A stretch of 5,635 bases of DNA from Microcaldota archaeon. Its GTDB lineage: Archaea; Micrarchaeota; Micrarchaeia; Anstonellales; Bilamarchaeaceae. The stretch lies in NCBI GenBank assembly GCA_030666035.1, contig DAOUYQ010000064.1:1-5635 (forward strand). Reading direction: 5' to 3'. A program made the translations under genes and the position numbers. The notes below the pieces were generated by a model. The model made no database searches. It was not told the origin of the DNA and was given only the letters and a program-made list of their open reading frames with translations. Below are positions 1-4,278 of this stretch, piece after piece. The first letter of the stretch is position 1. Each line of letters starts with the position of its first letter.

Positions 1-2
1 GG

Positions 3-149
3 ATAAGAATAGATGCAGAAGATTACTGGCTTTTAATCCGCCCTTCCGGAACTGAACCAATAATCCGCCTTACCCTGGAAGCAAAGACAAAAGAAAGGCT
101 CGAAGAAATTCACACAAAGGCAAAAAAGCTGATAGAAAATTATGTTTGA
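3..149 (+). CDS. glmM: Phosphoglucosamine/phosphohexose mutase, C-terminal end (partial)
   Basis: This is the last 48 codons of a gene that begins before the window; the reading frame is open from base 3 and ends in TGA at 147-149. Visible residues 13-19 read RPSGTEP, the signature phosphate-binding loop of the C-terminal domain of the alpha-D-phosphohexomutase family (GlmM, ManB, PGM). It is followed by a short strand and a charged helix (TKERLEEIHTKAKKLIE), the usual end of that domain. Family members move phosphate between C6 and C1 of a hexose phosphate. The GlmU-like gene at 727 would use the GlcN-1-P product, so GlmM is the best guess, but the fragment alone cannot separate glucosamine, mannose and glucose specificity. 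A run of six T (150-155) follows the stop and may help termination. Confidence 0.85.
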   Translation: MRIDAEDYWLLIRPSGTEPIIRLTLEAKTKERLEEIHTKAKKLIENYV

Positions 150-179
150 TTTTTTCTTCCAATTCCTTTGTTGCTAAAT

Positions 180-207
180 ATGCCCATTTAGTGAATAATG
201 CCCATTT
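180..207. repeat. Pair of 10-base direct repeats
   Basis: ATGCCCATTT occurs at 180-189 and again at 198-207, a spacing of 18 bases. The pair lies in the spacer after the mutase gene and 27 bases before the TATA-like box of the nucleotidyltransferase gene. It could be a regulator site or a chance match; nothing else in the spacer supports either reading. Confidence 0.35.
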
Positions 208-233
208 CTCTTCACTCAAAGCCAAAGGAAAGG

Positions 234-243
234 TTTAAATCTT
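234..243 (+). promoter_or_regulatory. Archaeal TATA-like box for the nucleotidyltransferase gene
   Basis: TTTAAATCTT is preceded by the purine-rich AAAGGAAAGG (224-233), which resembles a BRE. The box is centred about 24 bases before the ATG at 263, so a transcript would begin at or very near the start codon (leaderless). A GAGGT at 250-254 could act as a ribosome binding site only if transcription starts further upstream. The same ten bases recur before the GlmU-like gene. Confidence 0.5.
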
Positions 244-262
244 TGGACAGAGGTAATTTCTT

Positions 263-541
263 ATGGACAAGAGATCCGTCGGCAAAATCCAGAGAATACT
301 CAAAAAGTACAAGATACGCAAAGCTGCTCTCTTTGGCAGTGCCGCAAGGGGTGATGAAAAACGCGGAAGCGATATTGACATACTGATAGAACCTCCCCCT
401 GCATTTACCCTTTTTGGCCTTGCCAGACTTAAAATCGAGCTTGAATCCGCACTGAAGAAAAGCGTAGACCTTGTTACCTTCCGCTCAGTGGATGCGCTGC
501 TCAAGCCATACATAATGAAAGATTTGAGAATGATACTATGA
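263..541 (+). CDS. mntA: Minimal nucleotidyltransferase, MntA-type antitoxin
   Basis: This 92-residue protein is a single small domain of the DNA polymerase beta superfamily. It has the signature G25-S26-x-x-R29-G30, the metal-binding pair D37 and D39 in GSDIDILI, and a third acidic position at D69 in SVDLV. Length and motif layout match the stand-alone minimal nucleotidyltransferases that pair with HepT (DUF86) proteins. In studied pairs, MntA transfers AMP groups onto a tyrosine of HepT and so silences that RNase toxin. All visible catalytic residues are present, so the enzyme looks intact. The next gene is a broken HepT remnant, and the ATGA junction at 538-541 is the usual overlap of such pairs. 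The protein is therefore probably an orphan antitoxin here, although it could act on a HepT encoded elsewhere. The name rests on motifs and context, not on an alignment. Confidence 0.85.
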   Translation: MDKRSVGKIQRILKKYKIRKAALFGSAARGDEKRGSDIDILIEPPPAFTLFGLARLKIELESALKKSVDLVTFRSVDALLKPYIMKDLRMIL

Positions 542-655
542 AGGAGGAAGGCAGTTCTCCTCAAGCACATTTTCAACTCAATAGAGAAGTTGGAAGAATA
601 TTCAAAAGGAAAAACATTTGCGGATTTTGAATCTGATACAGGTTTTCAGGATTAA
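538..655 (+). pseudogene. hepT: Frameshifted and truncated HepT (DUF86) toxin remnant
   Basis: An ATG at 538-540 overlaps the antitoxin stop codon (ATGA), as expected for a HepT gene, but its own frame gives an unrelated 30-codon peptide. One frame over, starting at 542, the bases encode RRKAVLLKHIFNSIEKLEE and then YSKGKTFADFESDTGFQD before TAA at 653-655. This closely resembles the first helix and linker of HepT proteins (LKHI..SIEKIEEY..G....F..D...QD). Reading ATGAGG instead of ATGAAGG would join the ATG to this frame, so one extra A explains the shift. The remnant ends where the second helix should begin. The RX4-6H catalytic motif and the target tyrosine, which lie further along in HepT, are absent. 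Bases 656-720 hold no recognisable continuation in any forward frame. No in-frame start precedes the conserved part, so a working toxin is very unlikely. Confidence 0.75.
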
Positions 656-696
656 TTCTTCTGCAAAATAGTGATGGAAATCCATTCCATCTTACT

Positions 697-706
697 TTTA
701 AATCTT
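697..706 (+). promoter_or_regulatory. TATA-like box for the GlmU-like gene
   Basis: TTTAAATCTT repeats the ten bases seen before the nucleotidyltransferase gene. Its centre lies about 25 bases before the GTG at 727 and 34 before the GTG at 736. The spacing favours a leaderless message starting at 727. It implies that glmU and the DUF460 gene have their own promoter rather than relying on read-through from the mutase gene. Confidence 0.5.
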
Positions 707-726
707 AATAACTACAATTTTAAGCG

Positions 727-1962
727 GTGGGAATCGTGAAAGCAATAGTTTTAGCAGCTGGAATTGGTGTAAGAATGCACCCCCTAACATACACCAGGCC
801 AAAAGCACTTCTGCAAGTTGCAGGAAAACCTTTAATCTGGCATGTGCTCTCCAGGCTTAAGGTTGCAGGCATTACTGAAGTCTGCGTAGTTGTAAAATAC
901 AAAAAGGAAATGCTTATTGATTATCTTAATGAAAACAGCCTTGGGCTAAAGATTACCTTTATTGAGCAGGGAGAAAAGCACGGAACCGGTGCAGCACTTT
1001 TAGATGCCGAATCCTTTGCAAATGAGGATTTCCTGATGGTTGCCGCAGACAACATCTGTGACCCGGAATTCTACAAAAAAGTAATTGAAGAGCACAAAAA
1101 GACCAAAACAATTGCAGTAAAGCAGGTTGAAAACCCCACCCGTTTTGGAGTTGCAAAAGTGGAAAACTCCCTCATCACTGACTTTATAGAGAAACCCGAG
1201 CACCCCCCCTCCAACCTTGCAAATATTTCAGTTTATTGCTTTTCCCCATCCATTTTTGAAGAGCTAAAATCCCTCAAGCCAACTTCACGCGGAGAATATG
1301 AAGTCGTAGATGTATTCAAGGGAGCAAAGGCAGTAGAGGTGGAAGGCTTTTGGATGGATGTTGCTTACCCCTGGCACCTCTTTGAATTGAACCAAAATCT
1401 CTTGGAAGATACCGAAGCTTCAGTTGAGAAGGTAGAGAACTCAAGCATAAACGGAAAAATAATCATGGAAGATGGGGCTGAAGTGCTTGATTCGCACATT
1501 GAAGGAACAGTATATATCGGGAAAAACTCAAAGGTTGGGCCCCATGCGTATTTGCGCGGTTTTGTTTCTATTGGGGAGAACTGCCAAATAGGGGAATCCA
1601 CTACAGTAAAAGACAGTATCCTTTTCAACAACGTAGCTGCAAAGCACCTCTCTTACATTGGGGATTCGATTGTAGGGGAAGGAGTTAACTTTGGTTCCGG
1701 CACTCAGGTTGCAAACTACCGCTTTGATGCCCAGAACATAAATGTCCTAACTTCAAAAGGCTGGATAAATTCCGGGCGGAAAAAGCTTGGCTGCATAGTC
1801 GGGGACAATGTAAAATTCGGTGTTCTTGCCTGCACAATGCCGGGAAAAACAATCGGAAACGACTGCTGGATTGGCTCGAATGTAAATGTTACCCGCAATG
1901 TGAAGCCACATACAAGAATCTTCGCAAAGCAGGATTATGTTTATCAGGAGCAGGGTGAGTAG
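727..1962 (+). CDS. glmU: Bifunctional sugar-1-phosphate nucleotidylyltransferase/acetyltransferase (GlmU-like)
   Basis: The 411-residue protein has a Rossmann-like nucleotidyltransferase domain (about 1-225) and a left-handed beta-helix acyltransferase domain (about 240-400). The first domain shows LAAG (9-12), G14, R16, PLT (19-21) and RPK (24-26), a metal-site aspartate D108 in AADN, and EKPE at 155-158. The second has hexapeptide-type repeats such as IGENCQIGE and IGNDCWIGS. Size and order match the archaeal enzyme type represented by Sulfolobus ST0452, which acetylates amino-sugar 1-phosphates and couples them to a nucleotide. With the upstream mutase this would give UDP-GlcNAc, for surface glycans or glycosylation. 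His307, Tyr310 and Asn330 fit acetyltransferase residues known in ST0452, but two expected lysines are Gln336 and Asn339. The start is open: GTG 727 suits the TATA spacing, while GTG 736 has GGTGGG (726-731) as a possible ribosome site and gives the common N-terminus (M)KAIVLAAG. Confidence 0.9.
   Translation: MGIVKAIVLAAGIGVRMHPLTYTRPKALLQVAGKPLIWHVLSRLKVAGITEVCVVVKYKKEMLIDYLNENSLGLKITFIEQGEKHGTGAALLDAESFANEDFLMVAADNICDPEFYKKVIEEHKKTKTIAVKQVENPTRFGVAKVENSLITDFIEKPEHPPSNLANISVYCFSPSIFEELKSLKPTSRGEYEVVDVFKGAKAVEVEGFWMDVAYPWHLFELNQNLLEDTEASVEKVENSSINGKIIMEDGAEVLDSHIEGTVYIGKNSKVGPHAYLRGFVSIGENCQIGESTTVKDSILFNNVAAKHLSYIGDSIVGEGVNFGSGTQVANYRFDAQNINVLTSKGWINSGRKKLGCIVGDNVKFGVLACTMPGKTIGNDCWIGSNVNVTRNVKPHTRIFAKQDYVYQEQGE
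1954..1959 (+). promoter_or_regulatory. Ribosome binding site deciding the TTG start of the DUF460 gene
   Basis: GGTGAG lies inside the last codons of the GlmU-like gene. It is 9 bases from the TTG at 1969 and 15 bases from the GTG at 1975, so the TTG is the better start. The placement suggests that translation of the second gene follows that of the first. Confidence 0.5.
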
Positions 1963-1968
1963 CTGCAC

Positions 1969-2697
1969 TTGATTGTGGGCATAGACCCCGGAGTCTACAC
2001 TGCTTATGCAGCACTTGATTTGAACGGAGAGCTTATTGAAGCAGGATGCGAAAAAGAGCTCTCACATGAAGATATAATAAGAATAATTTCTTCCCTTGGA
2101 AAACCATCAGTTATTGCCACAGATGTTACTCCGGCACCCGACTTTGTAATGCGGATTGCTTCCCGCTTCCATGTAAAATTGTTTGTTCCGCAAAAGAGCA
2201 TTTTAGTTGAGGAAAAAAAGAAGCTTGGAAAGGAAATCCAGAACCCGCACATCAGGGATGCGTATGCCGCAGCAGTAAAGGCATATAACCACTATGACAA
2301 TACGCTGCGCAAAATTGAGCATTCTGATTCTGTACTGGACAAAGACCTGCTCAAGCACATGTTCCTGCAGGGGCACAAGGTTGCGGATGCGGAATTCATC
2401 CTTACAAAAAAGGAAGAGAAAAAGCTCGAGAAATCTGAAAAGGAATCTCCCAAAAGCCCGCAAAAGCAGAAACGCGATGAGCGCGTTTTAGCCCTGTTAC
2501 AAGAAAATGAAAACCTGCGCAAGGCGCTGGAGACGGAGCGCGAAAGCCGAAAGAACCTTGAAGAAAAGGCGAAGAAATCTGCTTCTTCCAGAACCACTGA
2601 AGTAAGCAGGGACAGGGAAGTGCAGAGGTTGCAGGGGCAGATTGCAAGATTGCAGATTTTTATTCAAAGATTGAAGAAAAGGAGAAAGAAGAAATAG
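1969..2697 (+). CDS. Short DUF460 protein: RNase H-like domain with coiled-coil tail
   Basis: This 242-residue protein starts with TTG, 6 bases after the GlmU-like gene, and is probably translated from the same message. Residues 1-115 look like the archaeal DUF460 domain, an RNase H/RuvC-like fold. Strand one carries GIDPG (D6), a second strand ends in IATDV (D52), and a helix carries RDAYAAA (D97). These are spaced like the acidic triad of RuvC-type nucleases. Residues from about 140 to the end are highly charged, with long runs of Lys and Glu, predicted as a coiled coil ending in a basic KKRRKKK tail that could contact nucleic acid. As I recall the family, typical members are much longer (around 600 residues), with further sequence before the RNase H-like part, so this is a short form or a split version. 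Its function is unknown; an RNA or DNA nuclease or a structural nucleic-acid binder are inferences. Confidence 0.8.
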   Translation: MIVGIDPGVYTAYAALDLNGELIEAGCEKELSHEDIIRIISSLGKPSVIATDVTPAPDFVMRIASRFHVKLFVPQKSILVEEKKKLGKEIQNPHIRDAYAAAVKAYNHYDNTLRKIEHSDSVLDKDLLKHMFLQGHKVADAEFILTKKEEKKLEKSEKESPKSPQKQKRDERVLALLQENENLRKALETERESRKNLEEKAKKSASSRTTEVSRDREVQRLQGQIARLQIFIQRLKKRRKKK

Positions 2698-2713
2698 CAA
2701 GTCCACACATTGC

Positions 2714-2719
2714 TTTTTT
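2714..2719 (+). terminator. T-tract terminator after the DUF460 gene
   Basis: Six T lie 17 bases past the stop of the DUF460 gene, enough for archaeal T-tract termination. Together with the A7 run that follows, the tract makes an imperfect inverted repeat able to serve both strands. Confidence 0.4.
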
Positions 2720-2723
2720 GAAG

Positions 2724-2730
2724 AAAAAAA
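2724..2730 (-). terminator. T-tract terminator for the minus-strand gene at 2847-3137
   Basis: Seven A on the plus strand read as seven T on the minus strand, about 115 bases past the stop of the convergent minus-strand gene. It is the strongest T-tract in that spacer on that strand. Confidence 0.35.
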
Positions 2731-2733
2731 GAT

Positions 2734-2757
2734 GAACCTCTATTTCCTGAAAGGTTC
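2734..2757. repeat. Short inverted repeat in the convergent spacer
   Basis: GAACCT (2734-2739) and AGGTTC (2752-2757) are perfect complements around a 12-base loop. The repeat lies between two convergent genes just past the T-tracts. It could form a weak 3' hairpin. The rest of the spacer to 2846 shows only a repeated CCCGGATTT (2763-2771 and 2811-2819) and AT-rich sequence. Confidence 0.3.
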
Positions 2758-2846
2758 TGACTCCCGGATTTTATGTTTTCCGTACTCTGTTTTCGTTGGA
2801 TTATAACTTCCCCGGATTTCCAAAGCTAAAATTTTTTATACAGTTT

Positions 2847-3137
2847 TCACCTTTTTAGTTTCCATTTCTCAATAATGTCAAATATCTCATTCTTCCGTTC
2901 AAAGTTGAGGCTAACTTCCCGCCCATATCCTGTTGGTTTCTCAATCAAATAATTCTCACCCACGAGCTTTTCAGCAACAGCCTTTATTCTGCCCCTCATG
3001 TGCTGTGGAGCACCCTTTGGAATATTGTCAAAGCTGGTATGTTTTGCCTTCCACCAGCCATGACGGGCAAATTTATCAAGGATCCAGGGAATGATGTCTT
3101 CTTCTGCCAAATTGGGCACTGCTGTCCACCTAAACAT
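2847..3137 (-). CDS. Small basic protein of unknown function, possible winged-helix fold
   Basis: I do not recognise this 96-residue protein. It is basic. Residues about 14-28 form an amphipathic helix (EDIIPWILDKFARHGWW), followed by a conserved-looking loop KAKHTSFDNIPKG, a second helix with MRGRIKAVAEKLVGEN, and a beta-hairpin-like segment YLIEKPTGYGREVSLN before a C-terminal helix. Helix-helix-hairpin with a Gly-Tyr-Gly turn resembles a winged helix, so nucleic-acid binding is an inference. The gene diverges from the regulator at 3184 across 46 bases. The start is uncertain: a TATA box centred near 3155 would place the transcript start close to 3129, inside this ORF. GTG at 3119-3117 is preceded by AGGTGG (3131-3126) at 6 bases, so a 90-residue form is quite possible. 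Confidence 0.75.
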   Translation of the reverse strand: MFRWTAVPNLAEEDIIPWILDKFARHGWWKAKHTSFDNIPKGAPQHMRGRIKAVAEKLVGENYLIEKPTGYGREVSLNFERKNEIFDIIEKWKLKR

Positions 3138-3148
3138 ACATCCAACGC

Positions 3149-3162
3149 TTATATTTATAAAC
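3149..3162. promoter_or_regulatory. Shared bidirectional TATA element
   Basis: TTATA-TT-TATAA (3149-3160) is an inverted repeat, so it reads as a TATA box in both directions. On the plus strand TTTATAAAC is centred about 26 bases before the ATG at 3184, ideal for a leaderless message. On the minus strand TTTATAAATA with purines in front (GAGGG) predicts a start near 3129. The two divergent promoters would compete for the same TBP site. Confidence 0.55.
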
Positions 3163-3171
3163 CCTCATGTT

Positions 3172-3186
3172 CATGGTTAAACCATG
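3172..3186. promoter_or_regulatory. Candidate operator: inverted repeat over the regulator start codon
   Basis: CATGGTT (3172-3178) and AACCATG (3180-3186) are perfect 7-base complements around a single A. The right arm includes the ATG of the winged-helix gene and the predicted transcription start. A dimeric regulator bound here would block its own promoter, so autoregulation is a reasonable inference. Confidence 0.4.
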
Positions 3187-3519
3187 GAAAAATCATTATT
3201 GGTTCAGTTTTTAGGGGACACACCGTTCATACGTGTAGTAGATTTCCTAATAGAAAATAGCATATTTGACTACACAAAAACTGAAATGGCTGAGAATTCA
3301 GGTATTTCCAGGGCTTCCCTATACAATGTCTGGCCAGTTTTAGAGGCATATGAACTAGTAAAAGCGAGCAGGAAGATCGGCAACACTACATTATACAAGC
3401 TAAACAAGGAAAACCCAGTGGTTCAGAAGCTAATTGAGCTGGACCTTAAAATCAGCAGGGAATTTGCAGGTGTGGTAGTGGAAGAACATAGTGCAAAAGC
3501 AAAACCGGCTCCGGCCTAA
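3184..3519 (+). CDS. Archaeal winged helix-turn-helix transcriptional regulator
   Basis: The 111-residue protein is a single winged helix-turn-helix domain. Residues about 14-26 form the first helix (FIRVVDFLIENSI); FDYTKTEMAENSGIS (28-42) covers the second helix and turn; RASLYNVWPVLE (43-54) is the recognition helix; and the wing lies at ELVKASRKIGNTTLYKLN. The motif 'FDYTKTEMAENSGISRASLY' is typical of a large family of short archaeal regulators. The tail (residues 90-111) is flexible and ends in KPAPA. The likely role is a local DNA-binding repressor, probably a dimer, acting on its own divergent promoter; the targets are unknown. The ATG sits in an inverted repeat 26 bases from a TATA box, supporting this start. 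Leucine codon choice is unusual beside neighbours (5 CTA and 4 TTA of 12), which may point to a different origin. Confidence 0.85.
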   Translation: MEKSLLVQFLGDTPFIRVVDFLIENSIFDYTKTEMAENSGISRASLYNVWPVLEAYELVKASRKIGNTTLYKLNKENPVVQKLIELDLKISREFAGVVVEEHSAKAKPAPA

Positions 3520-3699
3520 TTTACAACTATTTCTTGCATCCCCAATGGTTTTTGCAAACTGTGCCAGAATTCCATACAGACTATCAAGCTCAAAAGTCAG
3601 TTCATCCAGAGTTCTTTTAGCTCTAAACAACTCTTTATAATACCTGTCGGCTTCTTCAGGTCCAATTTCCTCATTTTCGAATCTTTGTCCATCGTGCAA
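3430..3699 (-). CDS. Doubtful small ORF, antisense to the regulator 3' end
   Basis: This 89-codon ORF starts with TTG and overlaps the last 90 bases of the regulator gene on the other strand. Its first part (residues about 10-55, including EEADRYYKELFRAKRTLDEL) reads like a real charged amphipathic helix or coiled coil. The last 30 or so residues are Cys-, Phe- and His-rich and are simply the antisense of the regulator tail. A TATA-like GGATAAAAGT (minus strand, 3734-3725) is centred about 30 bases before the TTG, which supports transcription. I do not recognise the product. It may be a small protein whose original stop was lost, so that it now reads into the neighbouring gene, or a chance frame. 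No other ORF explains 3520-3699. Confidence 0.4.
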   Translation of the reverse strand: MHDGQRFENEEIGPEEADRYYKELFRAKRTLDELTFELDSLYGILAQFAKTIGDARNSCKLGRSRFCFCTMFFHYHTCKFPADFKVQLN

Positions 3700-3724
3700 T
3701 CATATCATTAGTATACAATCGTTT

Positions 3725-3734
3725 ACTTTTATCC
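3725..3734 (-). promoter_or_regulatory. Possible TATA box for the minus-strand ORF at 3699
   Basis: On the minus strand GGATAAAAGT follows the purine-rich ATTAGA and lies about 30 bases before TTG 3699. It is the only TATA-like element close enough to that ORF. Confidence 0.3.
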
Positions 3735-3778
3735 TCTAATTCTAGAACATTGGGTAGATGAAGAAGCAGTATTCAATA

Positions 3779-3792
3779 TTTTTTCTTTTTTT
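3779..3792 (+). terminator. T-rich terminator for plus-strand transcripts
   Basis: TTTTTTC followed by seven T stops any message running out of the regulator gene before it meets the convergent tRNA operon. The adjoining A-run makes the region work in both directions. Confidence 0.4.
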
Positions 3793-3793
3793 C

Positions 3794-3801
3794 AAAAAAA
3801 A
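3794..3801 (-). terminator. T8 terminator after tRNA-Pro
   Basis: Eight consecutive A on the plus strand give T8 on the minus strand, starting 9 bases past the tRNA 3' end. This is a typical archaeal end for a tRNA transcript and for the whole nop5 gene chain. Confidence 0.6.
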
Positions 3802-3809
3802 TAGTAAAA

Positions 3810-3882
3810 TGGGGGATCTGAGATTTGAACTCAGATAACAAGCTCCCAAAGCTTGCAGCTTACCAGGTTGGCTCAATCCCCC
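3810..3882 (-). tRNA. tRNA-Pro, anticodon UGG
   Basis: The 73-base gene folds into a full cloverleaf. The acceptor GGGGGAT pairs with ATCCCCC and is followed by discriminator A. The anticodon stem CAAGC/GCTTG encloses TTTGGGA, giving anticodon TGG (UGG), which reads CCA and related proline codons. The T stem CTGAG/CTCAG encloses the canonical TTCAAAT. T8, A14, G18, G19 and A21 are in place, and A15 can pair with T48. The D stem is weak: A10-T25, G11-C24, C12-G23 and a C13/A22 mismatch. No intron is present and CCA is not encoded, so it must be added after processing. The 5' end is 3 bases past the acetyltransferase stop codon. Confidence 0.95.
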
Positions 3883-3885
3883 TAT

Positions 3886-4278
3886 TCAGGTACAGAGTTT
3901 TCGCTGGAGGATATAAACGTCCCGCACTCTTTTTATAACAAACCCCTTTTTCGCATACAGATTTAACGCCACTGCGTTCCCAGGCTTTACCTTTAAAATA
4001 ATTTCTTTCCCTGTCCGCTCTGCAAGGGTTATTGCAGTATCCAGGAATCTGCTCCCAAGCCCCCCTCCACGGTATTTTTCTTTCACCCCCACTCCTTCCA
4101 GAGTAATTTTTCCCCTTTTTTGCCCCAAGTGCAAAAACCCAACATCCTCCCCTCCAAATACCCCAACAAAGTAGATATCGCTTTCTTTTAATTGTGGATT
4201 CGCTTTAGGGAAAAGCTCATTAATCAGTTTCAGAATCCGCGCCCTGCTCCCGCATTTCTTTATCACCGCGTCTTTCAT
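3886..4278 (-). CDS. GNAT-family N-acetyltransferase
   Basis: The 130-residue protein is one GNAT domain, about the normal minimum size. Motif A, which holds acetyl-CoA, is visible as GVGVKEKYRGGGLGSRFLD (62-80), with R70-G-G-G-L-G75 as the pyrophosphate loop. Motif B follows as N101-A-V-A-L-N-L-Y108-A-K-K-G-F113, with Tyr108 in the position often used as general acid. The overall look is RimI-like, so acetylation of a protein N-terminus, a lysine or a small amine is possible, but the substrate cannot be read from sequence. The ATG overlaps the stop of the phosphoesterase gene (ATGA, 4275-4278), so the two are translationally coupled. The 3' end doubles as the promoter region of the tRNA gene. 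Confidence 0.85.
   Translation of the reverse strand: MKDAVIKKCGSRARILKLINELFPKANPQLKESDIYFVGVFGGEDVGFLHLGQKRGKITLEGVGVKEKYRGGGLGSRFLDTAITLAERTGKEIILKVKPGNAVALNLYAKKGFVIKRVRDVYILQRKLCT
3911..3917 (-). promoter_or_regulatory. TATA box for tRNA-Pro inside the acetyltransferase gene
   Basis: The minus strand reads TTTATAT here, within codons for Val-Tyr-Ile near the C-terminus of the acetyltransferase. Its centre (3914) is 32 bases from the tRNA 5' end, so a start near 3888 would leave a 5' leader of about six bases for RNase P to remove. A second TATA-like stretch, TTATAAAAAG (about 3937-3928), lies further upstream. Confidence 0.45.

Noticed and set aside
150..262. Search for a CRISPR array, insertion-sequence ends or an attachment site around the toxin-antitoxin remnant.
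   Set aside because: Only a two-copy 10-base repeat is present; there are no terminal inverted repeats, target duplications or spaced repeat arrays.
538..630. A 30-codon ORF from ATG 538 in its own frame.
   Set aside because: It is the out-of-frame start of the HepT remnant; the peptide has no coding character while the shifted frame matches HepT.
2292..2706. Several overlapping minus-strand ORFs across the DUF460 coiled-coil region.
   Set aside because: They are Ser-, Phe- and Leu-rich mirrors of a Lys/Glu-rich coding strand with no motifs or promoters.
2729..2760. Possible box C/D guide RNA in the convergent spacer: AAGATGA (2729-2735), then CTGA at 2747-2750 and 2757-2760, tempting with Nop5 nearby.
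   Set aside because: The C box has a mismatch, no clear C' box lies between the CTGA copies, and the spacing does not give two normal guide segments.
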